A stretch of DNA of 64,000 nt. Source: a bacterium (GTDB lineage Bacteria; Sysuimicrobiota; Sysuimicrobiia; Sysuimicrobiales; Segetimicrobiaceae). Where the stretch lies: assembly GCA_035295165.1 (NCBI GenBank), contig DATGJN010000091.1, forward strand, positions 62,001 to 126,000, in the 5' to 3' direction. Numbering within the stretch: the first letter of the stretch is position 1; every line of letters begins with the position of its first letter. Made by a program: the position numbers and the translations under genes. Below the pieces are notes generated by a model. That model was not told the DNA's origin. It did not search any database and saw only the letters and a program-made list of their open reading frames with translations. Positions 26,242-34,675 of this stretch are shown piece after piece.

Positions 26242-27453
26242 GTGAGTCCGGAATCGATCGCGGACCTCAAGCGGAGGGCATGCCGCCGTATCGATGAGGC
26301 GGCTCCAGCCCTCGTCGAGATCTCTCGCCGTATTTGGGCCACCCCGGAGGTCGCCTTCGAGGAACACCAGGCCTCCCGCTGGCTCGCCGAGCTGCTGGAG
26401 CGGGAGGAGTACGCGGTCGAGTCCGGGGTCGGCGGGTTGCCGACGGCATTTACCGCGACGCGGTCTGGATCGAGGCAGGGTCCGACGGTCGGAGTGTTCA
26501 GCGAGTACGACGCCCTGCCCGAACTCGGCCACGGCTGCGGCCACAACCTGCTCGCGATCTCGGGCGTCGGCGCGGGGATCGGGCTCGCGGACGTGATCGA
26601 CGACCTCCCGGGTACCGTCCGCGTGCACGGCACGCCGGCCGAGGAGGGGCCGTCGGGCAAAACCCTGCTCCTTCGAGCCGGCGTGTTCGACGGGCTCGAC
26701 TTCGCGCTGATCTTCCACCCGAGCGCCGAGGCAAACGTGCTCGAGCGCATGCGCACCGGCCAGGGCCTGACCTTCACCTTCACCGGGAAGCACGCGCACG
26801 CGGCGTCCCATCCCGACCTCGCGATCGACGCGCTGAACGGCGTGCTCGCACTGTTCAACAACGTCAACCTGCTCCGCCAGCATTTCCGCCCCGACGTCAG
26901 CGTCACCGGCAGCATTCCGGACGGCGGCGGCCGGCGCGCGTTCCCCGTGACCGCGGTCGCGCGTTTCGTCGTCCGCGTCTTCGAGGGGCAAAGCGATTTC
27001 GTCGCGCTGCGGGAGATGGTCGTCGACTGCGCCCGGGGCGCGGCGCTGGCCACGCGCACCGGGCTGGCGATCGAGTACGGCATCCTGGAGCGCGGGATGA
27101 AGCTGAACGAGACCGTGACCGGACTCGCCGTCGACAACGCCCGGCACCTCGGGATCGACCTGAGCCACCGGGTGACGATGGGCGGCATGTCGGATTTCGG
27201 CAACGTCTCGCATCTGGTGCCGGCGACCCACTTCAGCACCGCGACGTGGCCGGCCGGCGTCACGGCGCACACGCCGGAGGCGGTCGCCGCGAGCTGCAGG
27301 CCCGAGGCGTTCGAGGCCGCGCTCGCCGCCGCAAAGATCGAGGCGATGACGGCGATCGACGTCCTGGGGCGCCCGGACGCGGCCGAGCGGGCGCGGCGGG
27401 AGTTCGCGGAGAACGATCTCGGCCAGATTCCCGTTCGTCCTGAGGAAGGTTGA
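26242..27453 (+). CDS. M20-family amidohydrolase (AbgB/ACY1L2-like)
   Basis: A 403-residue metallo-aminoacylase. 'VFSEYDALPELGHGCGHN' (85-102) holds the metal His97 and the HGCGHN signature; Glu134/Glu135 in TPAEEGPSG are the catalytic base and metal ligand, and 'GKHAHAASHPDLAIDALN' is the dimerisation-domain motif. The family splits N-acyl or p-aminobenzoyl amino acids and dipeptides. I chose the GTG at 26242 since GAGAGG lies 6 bases before it; ATG 26215 would add nine residues. It heads the plus-strand operon with a Tat-exported binding protein, so it likely hydrolyses an amide or dipeptide imported by that system. Confidence 0.88.
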   Translation: MSPESIADLKRRACRRIDEAAPALVEISRRIWATPEVAFEEHQASRWLAELLEREEYAVESGVGGLPTAFTATRSGSRQGPTVGVFSEYDALPELGHGCGHNLLAISGVGAGIGLADVIDDLPGTVRVHGTPAEEGPSGKTLLLRAGVFDGLDFALIFHPSAEANVLERMRTGQGLTFTFTGKHAHAASHPDLAIDALNGVLALFNNVNLLRQHFRPDVSVTGSIPDGGGRRAFPVTAVARFVVRVFEGQSDFVALREMVVDCARGAALATRTGLAIEYGILERGMKLNETVTGLAVDNARHLGIDLSHRVTMGGMSDFGNVSHLVPATHFSTATWPAGVTAHTPEAVAASCRPEAFEAALAAAKIEAMTAIDVLGRPDAAERARREFAENDLGQIPVRPEEG

Positions 27454-27526
27454 CGACCGGGTGGCGCTCGCGCCCGCGGCCGTCGATTCGAGGGGCCATT
27501 CAACGGTGGTGAGAGGAGGAGGCAGC

Positions 27527-29206
27527 ATGAGCATCCGAGTCACACGATCGTCGAAGAGGGAGGAGCGCCTTCGGAGCGGGGCCGCCCGATTGTCGCGGCG
27601 CGCGTTCGTGCGGACCGCGGCGGCCGCCGGGGTCGCGGCGTCGCTGGGCGGGGTCTTCGGCGAGACCGGGCGGACGTTCGCGGCAGGCGCGTCCCAGGGG
27701 GGCGAGCTGTTCTACGGTCTGACCAACAAATTCGACACGCTCGATCCGAACGTCACGACGTTCTCCGACGTCGCGCGCATGGCCTATCATATCTTCGATC
27801 CGCTGGTGTGGGAGTCGAAGGCCGGCGTGTTCGTGCCGGGGCTGGCCGAACGGTGGGAGGTCAACGCGAACGCCACCCAGTACACGTTCCACCTCCGGCG
27901 CGACGTCAAGTTCCACGACGGCACCGCGTTCAACGCCGACGCGGTGAAGTTCACGTTCGATCGCATCGTGGACCCGAACTTGAAATCGCAGTCCGCGTTC
28001 TCGGCGATCGGCCCGTACGACAGCAGCGTGGTCGTGGATCCCTACACGGTCGTGGTCAAGTTCAAAGATCCGTACGCGCCGTTCTTGAGCTCGGCGGCGC
28101 AGTCGCTCCTCGCGCCGGTATCGCCCGATGCGGTCAAGAAGTACGGTAAGGACTTCGGCGCGCATCCGGTCGGGACGGGGCCGTTCAAGTTCGACTCCTA
28201 CACGACCGACAGCGCCGTGCGGATGGTCCGGAACCCCGACTACCGGTGGGCGCCGTCGATCTTCAAGACTCGGGGCCCCGCGGCGCTCGACGCGATCACG
28301 TACCGGATCATCCCGGAGTCCTCGACGCGGCTGGCCGCGCTCAAGTCCGGCGAGGTGCAGGTGATCCAGGACGTGCCGACGCAGGAGTACCAGAATCTCC
28401 AGCGCGACACGACGGTCCAGCTGCTCCAGGGCCTGATGACCGGGTCGGGCTGGACGATGATGATCAACGTGACCAACCCCCCGACGGACGACGTGCGCGT
28501 CCGGCAGGCGCTGCAGTGGGGCGTGGACAAGAACGCGATGATCAAAGCATGTTGGCAGGGTGTGTTCAAGCCGGCCAGCAGCGTCCTGACCGCGGCGACG
28601 TTCGGCTACGATCCCGCGACGCGCAACGTCTACCCCTACGATCCCAAGAAGGCCGGCGCCGTGTTGGATGAGGCGGGGTGGAAGATGGGATCGGGCGGCG
28701 TGCGTCAGAAGGGCGGGCAGGACCTCACGCTCGGGCTCTACTACCGCGCCGACAACTCCGACTTCACGGCGATGGCGACGTTCCTGCAGAGCATGTACGC
28801 GCAGATCGGGATCAAGATCGACCTGCACGGCCTGTCCCAGGGCGGGTACTTCTCGGCCGTGCGCGCCGGTCAGCACCACCTGCAGTTCTGGTGGGAGCCC
28901 GACACGGACCCGGACGTCGTGCGCATCCTGTTGTACTCGAAGAACGCGGACGGCGGGACGAACCGCAACCGCTACAAGAACGCGGAGATGGACAAGCTGA
29001 TCGACGACGCGGCGGCGACCACCGATCCGGCCAAGCGGAAGCAGCTCTATTCCCAGATCCAGATGAAGACGCTGCGCGAGTCGATCATGATCGGGTACGC
29101 CGATCCGCTCGATTTGTTTGCGTACCAAAAGGGCAAGGTCGACGGCATTGTGCTCGACTGGTCGGCGACCAACGTCCTGTTCCACGGCGCGTCGCTACGG
29201 AAGTGA
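27527..29206 (+). CDS. ABC transporter substrate-binding protein (SBP_bac_5), Tat signal
   Basis: A 559-residue family-5 binding protein with twin-arginine signal RLSRRAFVRTAAAAGVAASL. Characteristic segments: 'YTFHLRRDVKFHDGTAFNAD', 'FDRIVDPN', 'HPVGTGPFKFDSYTTD', 'QALQWGVDKNAMIKACW' and 'LYYRADNSDFTAMATFLQSM'. GAGAGGAGGAGG precedes the ATG at 27527. The gene lies between the amidohydrolase and the permeases, and a 30-base palindrome follows it. Overall design and Tat export match the binding protein in the opposite operon, so the locus may handle two related substrates or one substrate with two receptors. Confidence 0.9.
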   Translation: MSIRVTRSSKREERLRSGAARLSRRAFVRTAAAAGVAASLGGVFGETGRTFAAGASQGGELFYGLTNKFDTLDPNVTTFSDVARMAYHIFDPLVWESKAGVFVPGLAERWEVNANATQYTFHLRRDVKFHDGTAFNADAVKFTFDRIVDPNLKSQSAFSAIGPYDSSVVVDPYTVVVKFKDPYAPFLSSAAQSLLAPVSPDAVKKYGKDFGAHPVGTGPFKFDSYTTDSAVRMVRNPDYRWAPSIFKTRGPAALDAITYRIIPESSTRLAALKSGEVQVIQDVPTQEYQNLQRDTTVQLLQGLMTGSGWTMMINVTNPPTDDVRVRQALQWGVDKNAMIKACWQGVFKPASSVLTAATFGYDPATRNVYPYDPKKAGAVLDEAGWKMGSGGVRQKGGQDLTLGLYYRADNSDFTAMATFLQSMYAQIGIKIDLHGLSQGGYFSAVRAGQHHLQFWWEPDTDPDVVRILLYSKNADGGTNRNRYKNAEMDKLIDDAAATTDPAKRKQLYSQIQMKTLRESIMIGYADPLDLFAYQKGKVDGIVLDWSATNVLFHGASLRK

Positions 29207-29242
29207 GGCGCCGCCCGCGTTGAACGGTTCGTGAGGCGCCGC

Positions 29243-29272
29243 CGAGGGCCCGGCCGGCCGGCCGGGCCCTCG
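29243..29272 (+). terminator. Perfect 30-base palindrome after the binding-protein gene
   Basis: The 15-base half-site CGAGGGCCCGGCCGG at 29243-29257 is followed directly by its exact reverse complement to 29272. In RNA it would form a very stable GC hairpin 36 bases after the stop of the binding-protein gene and 65 bases before the first permease gene. There is no T-run. In ABC operons such hairpins often protect or partially terminate the message so that the binding protein is made in excess. A 13-base direct repeat, GTGAGGCGCCGCC (29203-29215 and 29231-29243), lies just upstream. Confidence 0.55.
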
Positions 29273-29337
29273 CTCCGCACCCGCGCGACGGACAGGCGGC
29301 AGCGGGCCGTCCGTGGACGCGTGACGCGCCGCCGCGC

Positions 29338-30261
29338 ATGCTGAAGTACGTCCAGCGCCGGATCGTGCTCGCCGTGCCGACGGTCGTGCTGACGTCGATG
29401 GTTGTCTTCTTGATGCTGTTTCTCATTCCCGGAGACCCGGCATCGATCTACATCGGCGAGCAGACGGCGACGCCGGAACGGCTCGCGCAGATCCGCCACG
29501 TGATGGGGCTCGACCGCCCGATCTACGTGCAGTACGGCGACTTCGTGTGGCGCGCGCTGCACGGCGACCTTGGGCGCTCGCTCCAGACGAGCCGCCCCGT
29601 GACCGTCGAGATCCTGACCCGGTTCCCCAACACGGTCGAGCTGGCGATCGCGGCGATGGCGATCGCCGTGGTCCTCGGCTTCGGGCTCGGGCTGCTCTCC
29701 GCGCTGCGGCGGAGCAGCGCCGTCGACACCCTCTCCATGATGGTGGCGCTGTTTGGCGTGTCCGTGCCGGTGTTCTGGCTGGCCCTCCTTCTGATCATGC
29801 TGTTCTCGCTGCGGTTGGGGTGGCTCCCCGCGACGAGCGAGCCGGGGCTGAAAGGGTTAGTCCTCCCCGCCGTGTCGCTCGCGCTCCTCTCCGCGGCGAC
29901 GCTCGCCCGGCTGATGCGGTCGAGCATGCTCGAGGTGCTGCGGCTGGAGTACCTGACGACCGCGCGCGCGAAAGGGCTGCGCGGTGCCGTGGTGGTGTTC
30001 CGCCACGCCCTTCCGAACGCCGTCATCCCGGTAATCACGGCGATGGGGCTGCAGTTCGGCGGGCTGTTGAGCGGCGCCGTCCTCACCGAGACGATCTTCG
30101 CGCGGCCCGGTCTCGGTAAGCTCGTCGTCGACTCGATCCAGAACAAGGACCTCCCGACGGTGCAGGGCGTCATCCTGGTGCTCGCGTTGATCTACGTCAC
30201 GATGAACCTGCTCGTGGATCTGTCGTACGCGTTTATCGATCCGAGGATCCGGTTCGAATGA
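29338..30261 (+). CDS. Peptide/opine-type ABC transporter permease (DppB-like)
   Basis: A 307-residue DppB-type permease with about six helices: MLKYVQRRIVLAVPTVVLTS, LIPGDPASIYIG, the EAA loop 'LTTARAKGLRGAVVVFRHAL' and the C-terminal 'SYAFIDPRIRFE'. It makes the channel together with the following DppC-like protein, whose ATG overlaps its TGA. It should serve the binding protein encoded just upstream. No ATPase genes follow; the next gene is an amidohydrolase. Confidence 0.9.
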   Translation: MLKYVQRRIVLAVPTVVLTSMVVFLMLFLIPGDPASIYIGEQTATPERLAQIRHVMGLDRPIYVQYGDFVWRALHGDLGRSLQTSRPVTVEILTRFPNTVELAIAAMAIAVVLGFGLGLLSALRRSSAVDTLSMMVALFGVSVPVFWLALLLIMLFSLRLGWLPATSEPGLKGLVLPAVSLALLSAATLARLMRSSMLEVLRLEYLTTARAKGLRGAVVVFRHALPNAVIPVITAMGLQFGGLLSGAVLTETIFARPGLGKLVVDSIQNKDLPTVQGVILVLALIYVTMNLLVDLSYAFIDPRIRFE

Positions 30262-31133
30262 GCGCGCTCAGCCCCGCACCGGTGCGCGCCCCGCGCGGCC
30301 TGTGGAGCGATGCGCTCGGCCGTCTGTTTCAGAACAAGGGGGCGACGGCCGGCGGCATCGTGTTTCTGCTGATCGTGGGCGCCGCGATCGCCGCCCCGCG
30401 CCTCGCCCCCGACAATCCGATCCGGCTCAACGTCTCCGAGTCGCTCGACCCGCCGGGTCCGCATCACTGGCTCGGGACCGACCAGTTCGGCCGGGACATC
30501 CTCAGCCGGATCGTCTACGGCGCGCGCGTCTCGGTGGCGATGGGGTTCGCCGCGGTGACGATCTCGGTCGCGGGCGGCTCCGTGCTCGGGCTGCTGTCGG
30601 GATACTACCTCGGCGCCGTCGATCTGGTCATCATGCGCATCGTGGACGTCATGCTGGCGTTTCCCGGCATCCTGCTCGCGCTCGTCATCATCGCGGTGCT
30701 CGGCCCCAACCTGAGCAGCGCGATGGTGGCGGTCGGCGTCTCGGGCATGCCTGTGTTCATCCGCGTCGTGCGCGGGTCCACGCTTGCGGTGCGCGAGTTC
30801 CAGTACGTGGAGGCGGCCCGGGTCACCGGCTGCGGCGACCTGCGCATCATCTTCCGGCACGTCCTGCCGAACGTGTCGGCGCCGATCATCGTGCTCGTGA
30901 CGCTCGGCATCCCCGGCGCGATCATCGCGGGCGCCGCGCTCAGCTTCCTCGGCCTGGGGATCCGGCCGCCCACGCCGGACTGGGGGGCGATGCTGAGCGA
31001 GGGGCGGTCGTTCATGAGCACGGCCTGGTGGCTGTCTACGTTCCCCGGGCTCGCGATCGTGGTCATCGTCATGGCGATCAACCTGTTCGGGGACGGTCTG
31101 CGGGACGCGCTCGACCCGCGGCTGAAGTTGTAG
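30258..31133 (+). CDS. Peptide/opine-type ABC transporter permease (DppC-like)
   Basis: A 291-residue DppC-type permease. 'HHWLGTDQFGRDILSRIVYG' is the family hallmark; the EAA loop is 'VEAARVTGCGDLRIIFRHVL', followed by 'AALSFLGLGIRPPTPDWG' and 'GDGLRDALDPRLKL'. About six helices. The four-base overlap with the preceding permease gene gives translational coupling. Downstream, 50 bases separate it from the amidohydrolase gene, which is probably in the same transcript. Confidence 0.9.
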   Translation: MSALSPAPVRAPRGLWSDALGRLFQNKGATAGGIVFLLIVGAAIAAPRLAPDNPIRLNVSESLDPPGPHHWLGTDQFGRDILSRIVYGARVSVAMGFAAVTISVAGGSVLGLLSGYYLGAVDLVIMRIVDVMLAFPGILLALVIIAVLGPNLSSAMVAVGVSGMPVFIRVVRGSTLAVREFQYVEAARVTGCGDLRIIFRHVLPNVSAPIIVLVTLGIPGAIIAGAALSFLGLGIRPPTPDWGAMLSEGRSFMSTAWWLSTFPGLAIVVIVMAINLFGDGLRDALDPRLKL

Positions 31134-31183
31134 GATCCGCGCCCACGTGTGGCGCGAAGATCGATAGGATCGGAGGCTGAGAG

Positions 31184-32428
31184 ATGGGCGCAAGCGCTGT
31201 TCCCGTGGTGATCCGGTGCGGCACGTTCCTGGACGGCGCCGGCGCGGCCCTGCGCGACCAGGCCGTCACCGTCGCCGGGGCCCGAATCACCGATGTCGGG
31301 CCGTGGAGTCAGGTCAGGCGCCCGCCGGGGACGCGGGTGGTGGACGCCGGCGGGCTCACCGTGATGCCGGGACTGTTCGACTGCCACGATCACCTGGCGA
31401 CACCGCCGCGCAGTCTCGCGGATCGCAGCGGGACCCCGCCGTCGCTGCACGTGCTCCGCGTCGCGGAGACGATGCGTGGGATGCTGCAGGCCGGGTTCAC
31501 CACGGTCCGGGACCCCGGCGGCCTCGACCTGGGGCTCAAGATGGCGGTCGAGGAAGGCGTGCTGCCCGGGCCGCGTGCGCTCATCTGTCTTGCGATCATC
31601 ACGCAGACGGCGGGCCTCTCCGACTACACGAACGCGGTCGGGTTTCACACCGAACTCCTGCGGCTGCCGGGGACGCCGGACGGGGTCGGCGACGGCGTGG
31701 AGCCCCTCCGGCTGCTGACGCGACGGCTGATTCGTGCCGGCGCGGACTTCATCAAGATCGCGACGACCGGCGGTGTGAGCTCGCGGATCAGCGGCGTCCT
31801 GACGCGCGAGTTCACCTTCGAGGAGGTCCGCGCGGTGGTCGAGGAGGCGCGCGCGTTCGGCCGGCCCGTCGCTGCGCACGCGTACGGCGGTGAGGGCCTC
31901 AAGAACGCGCTGCGCGCCGGCGTGCACTCCGTGGAGCATCTCGGACCGCTCGACGAGGAGGACGTCGCGACGATGGTGCGGCAGGGCACGTATCTCGTGC
32001 CCACCCTGCTGAACATGCGCGTCCGATTGGAGATGGCGGCCGAGCCGGGGGCCCTGTCGCCGTACAGCGTCCAGAAGGCCGCAGAGATCGCGCCGCTGCA
32101 GAAGGGGGCGTTCGCCCGCGCGCACAGCGCGGGGGTGCGGATCGCGGCCGGCACCGACTCCCGCGGGCTGCGGCACGGCGGGAACGCCCGCGAGCTGAGC
32201 CTCTTAGTGGAATACGGCATGAGCCCCATGGAGGCGATCTGCGCGGCCACCTCCGTGGCCGCGGGATGCTGCGCCGTCCCGGACACCGGCACGCTCCGGC
32301 CGGGCATGCGCGCGGACCTCCTCGCAGTGGACGGCGATCCGCTGGATGACGTCGAGGTGCTCCAGGACGTCGACCGGATCGTCCTCGTGATGCGCGACGG
32401 CGGTGTGTTCAAAAACCGAATCGGCTGA
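31184..32428 (+). CDS. Metal-dependent amidohydrolase (prolidase/imidazolonepropionase-like)
   Basis: A 414-residue amidohydrolase of the cyclic-amide/prolidase-like group. Metal site: His68-x-His70 in LFDCHDHLATPP; Lys191 in DFIKIATTGGVSS is the lysine expected to be carboxylated. 'AAHAYGGEGL' and 'HSVEHLGPLDEED' give the other histidines, and 'AAGTDSRGLRHGGNARELS' gives the catalytic Asp. Related enzymes hydrolyse Xaa-Pro or Xaa-Arg dipeptides, N-acyl amino acids or cyclic imides. GGAGG lies before the ATG. It shows clear resemblance to the two paralogues at 49341 and 51435, which also sit in a transporter cluster. Confidence 0.85.
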   Translation: MGASAVPVVIRCGTFLDGAGAALRDQAVTVAGARITDVGPWSQVRRPPGTRVVDAGGLTVMPGLFDCHDHLATPPRSLADRSGTPPSLHVLRVAETMRGMLQAGFTTVRDPGGLDLGLKMAVEEGVLPGPRALICLAIITQTAGLSDYTNAVGFHTELLRLPGTPDGVGDGVEPLRLLTRRLIRAGADFIKIATTGGVSSRISGVLTREFTFEEVRAVVEEARAFGRPVAAHAYGGEGLKNALRAGVHSVEHLGPLDEEDVATMVRQGTYLVPTLLNMRVRLEMAAEPGALSPYSVQKAAEIAPLQKGAFARAHSAGVRIAAGTDSRGLRHGGNARELSLLVEYGMSPMEAICAATSVAAGCCAVPDTGTLRPGMRADLLAVDGDPLDDVEVLQDVDRIVLVMRDGGVFKNRIG

Positions 32429-32443
32429 CAGGGGAGGGTGGTC

Positions 32444-33262
32444 ATGACCGGAGAGTTCTCAGGGAAGGTCGCCATCGTGTCGGGGGCGGCGCAGGGGGTC
32501 TCGAGTGTCATCTTGCGGCGGCTCGCGCAGGACGGAGCGCGCGCCGTGATCGCGGACATCGACGCGGAGCGGGCCGAGGCCGGCGTGCGGGATCTCACGG
32601 CACGCGGCTGCGACGTGCGCTTCATCCACACCGATGTGCGGGACAGCGGCCAGGTCAACGCGATGGTGGACCGCGTCGTGGAGCAGTGCGGGCGCGTCGA
32701 CATCCTCGTCCACGGCGCCGGAGTGGGGGTGCATAAGGAGATCGTCGATCTGTCCGACGAAGAGTGGGATCTTCAGATCGACGTGCAGCTGCGGGGCGCG
32801 TTCCTGTTGAGCCGGGCGGTCGGCGGCCGGTTGATCGCGCAGAAACAGGGCGGCCGCATCATCCTGATCGGCTCCACCTCCGGCAACAACGCGCGCGTCC
32901 GGGGCGGCCCCCACGCGGCGTCGAAGGCGGGCGAGATCCAGCTCGCCCACGTGCTGGCGATGGAAATGGGGCGGCACGGGGTCACGGTCAACGTGGTGTC
33001 TCCCGGGCTGACCAACATCGCGGGGATCTCGCGCTCGATGCAGACCCCGGAGTACCAGCGCGCGTTCATCGCGCAGGTGCCGCTCGGCCGCCTCGCGGCG
33101 CCGGATGAGATCGCCGACGCCGTGCTGTTCTTCGCGTCCGACCGGGCGCGGTTCGTCACGGGCCAGGTGCTGTGCGTGGACGGCGGGTACTCCGCGGGCA
33201 AACTGGCGGTGCAAGGGCCGAGCGTCGACGCCTTCTACGGGCAGGTCAGCGAGAGCCGGTAG
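32444..33262 (+). CDS. Short-chain dehydrogenase/reductase with substituted catalytic Tyr
   Basis: A 272-residue SDR. The nucleotide-binding loop is SGAAQGVSSVI, where the last Gly of the usual TGxxxGxG is Ser20. 'VDILVHGAGVGV' replaces the NNAG motif, and Ser144/146 are in LIGSTSGNN. The catalytic YxxxK reads HAASK, so His157 stands where Tyr is expected, with Lys161 kept. The protein may act as an enoyl-CoA isomerase/reductase type or bind ligand without normal oxidoreduction. GGGGAGGG precedes the ATG at 32444. Last gene of the operon, followed by a strong hairpin. Confidence 0.82.
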   Translation: MTGEFSGKVAIVSGAAQGVSSVILRRLAQDGARAVIADIDAERAEAGVRDLTARGCDVRFIHTDVRDSGQVNAMVDRVVEQCGRVDILVHGAGVGVHKEIVDLSDEEWDLQIDVQLRGAFLLSRAVGGRLIAQKQGGRIILIGSTSGNNARVRGGPHAASKAGEIQLAHVLAMEMGRHGVTVNVVSPGLTNIAGISRSMQTPEYQRAFIAQVPLGRLAAPDEIADAVLFFASDRARFVTGQVLCVDGGYSAGKLAVQGPSVDAFYGQVSESR

Positions 33263-33281
33263 GCAGGCGGTCGGGGACCGA

Positions 33282-33321
33282 TCGAGGCGCCGCGGCGGTT
33301 CGGAACGCCGCGGCGCCTCGA
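33282..33321. terminator. Bidirectional terminator-like hairpin
   Basis: Perfect 16-base inverted arms, TCGAGGCGCCGCGGCG (33282-33297) and its complement (33306-33321), with the 8-base loop GTTCGGAA. It lies 19 bases after the SDR stop and 30 bases before the end of the convergent permease gene, so it can end transcription from both sides. It lacks a T-run, as is usual for GC-rich genomes. Confidence 0.65.
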
Positions 33322-33351
33322 CTTCGGCGCTGCGGTCGCGGAGGTCGAGGG

Positions 33352-34500
33352 CTATGCGGTCTCGTGGTGGGGCATCGGCCGGTTCATCATGCGCAGCATC
33401 TCGAGACCTCCGGTGCGCAGGAACCGCCAGGCGAAGACCGCGGCCAGCGCCAGAAAGACGAGGTTGAGGACAGTCGTGTAGTTCCACGCGAGGTGGGCCT
33501 CGAGCACGAGCGCGTGGCGCGTGCGCGGCACCCACCCGATCGCCCCGAAGATCAGTTCCACCACCCATCCCGCCGCCACCATCGCCGCGTACGACGTGAC
33601 GAGGAGATACCACGCCATCGCGCCGCCGTAGTACCGCCGGTAGATGTCCAGGATCGGCAGGATGATGAGATCGGCGAAGACAAACGAGGCCACGCCGCCG
33701 AAGCTGATGCCGCCGTTCCATAGGATCGCCGCCAACGGCACGTTGCCCACGGAGCACACGAACGACACGATAGCGACGAGCGGGCCCACGACCGGCCCCC
33801 AGACGAAGGCCAGGTGCGGGTCGCCCGTCAGAAAGAAGCGCCGCCAGAACTCAGCCGGCACCCAAGCCCCGAGGGCGCCCGCGATGAGAAGCCCGCCGGC
33901 GACGTCCATCCACACGGCCGCCCAGTCCATGACGAAGTATTGGCTCATCGCGGTCAGGCCGTCGACCGAGATGGCCCGGACCAGGATCGGGCGGGCGTCG
34001 ACCACCGCCATGTCCATCTCGGCGTGGCCTTCCATGCGGCCCCGGCGACCACGTCCGGCTTGCGCCCGTGCCGCGGCGACGCGGGCGCGCGTGAGCGTGC
34101 GCCGGAAGATCAGCCACAGCAGGACGATCATGAACGGGCCGCCGAGGAACTCCGCCGCGGTGAACTGCCAACCCAGCAGCACCGCCATGATGATTCCGAG
34201 TTCGATCACGAGGTTCGTGGAGGCGAACTGAAACACGATCGCCGCGGTAAAGTGGGCGCCTTTGACAAACAGGGACCGCGCCAGCGCTACGGCCGCGTAC
34301 GAGCAGGAGGAGGACGCGAAGCCGAACAGGCTCGCGAGCGCGATCGACCGCCCGGAGTCGTCGCCGAGGAGCCTCGCCATGTCTCTCTTGGAGACAAACG
34401 CCTGCACGGCCGCCGACAGGGCGAACCCGAGGATCAGCGGCCACAGGATCTCCCAGAACATGGCGAAACTCAGGTCCAAGGCGCGGATCACGGGTTCCAC
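33352..34500 (-). CDS. Permease of the YraQ/DUF318 (ArsP-like) family
   Basis: A 382-residue protein with about eight to ten helices. The two conserved repeats are visible: 'FGFASSSCSYAAVALARSLF' and 'VSFVCSVGNVPLAAILWNGG' followed by GISFGGVASFVFADL. A basic cytoplasmic loop (RTLTRARVAAARAQAGRGRR) separates the halves. YraQ/ArsP relatives export methylated arsenicals or other small molecules, and the Cys in each repeat is typical; the substrate here is not known. The GTG at 34500 is chosen because AGGAG is 8 bases upstream; longer frames run through the divergent promoter region. Divergent from the stalk-domain gene. Confidence 0.78.
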   Translation of the reverse strand: MEPVIRALDLSFAMFWEILWPLILGFALSAAVQAFVSKRDMARLLGDDSGRSIALASLFGFASSSCSYAAVALARSLFVKGAHFTAAIVFQFASTNLVIELGIIMAVLLGWQFTAAEFLGGPFMIVLLWLIFRRTLTRARVAAARAQAGRGRRGRMEGHAEMDMAVVDARPILVRAISVDGLTAMSQYFVMDWAAVWMDVAGGLLIAGALGAWVPAEFWRRFFLTGDPHLAFVWGPVVGPLVAIVSFVCSVGNVPLAAILWNGGISFGGVASFVFADLIILPILDIYRRYYGGAMAWYLLVTSYAAMVAAGWVVELIFGAIGWVPRTRHALVLEAHLAWNYTTVLNLVFLALAAVFAWRFLRTGGLEMLRMMNRPMPHHETA

Positions 34501-34675
34501 GTCATCGCTCCTGGCCCCCAGTGTACCATCGAAACCGAGGGCCGCGCGCCAGCGTTCGTCGGCGCTGAGTGCGTGCACGCCGCTGGGTCCCATCGTGTCG
34601 GGCGATGGTGCTCGCCGGGCTCTCGGGGAACCTCTCTTGCCGACGCGGGCGCTTGGGGGGGTGGAGGTGTTGTCA

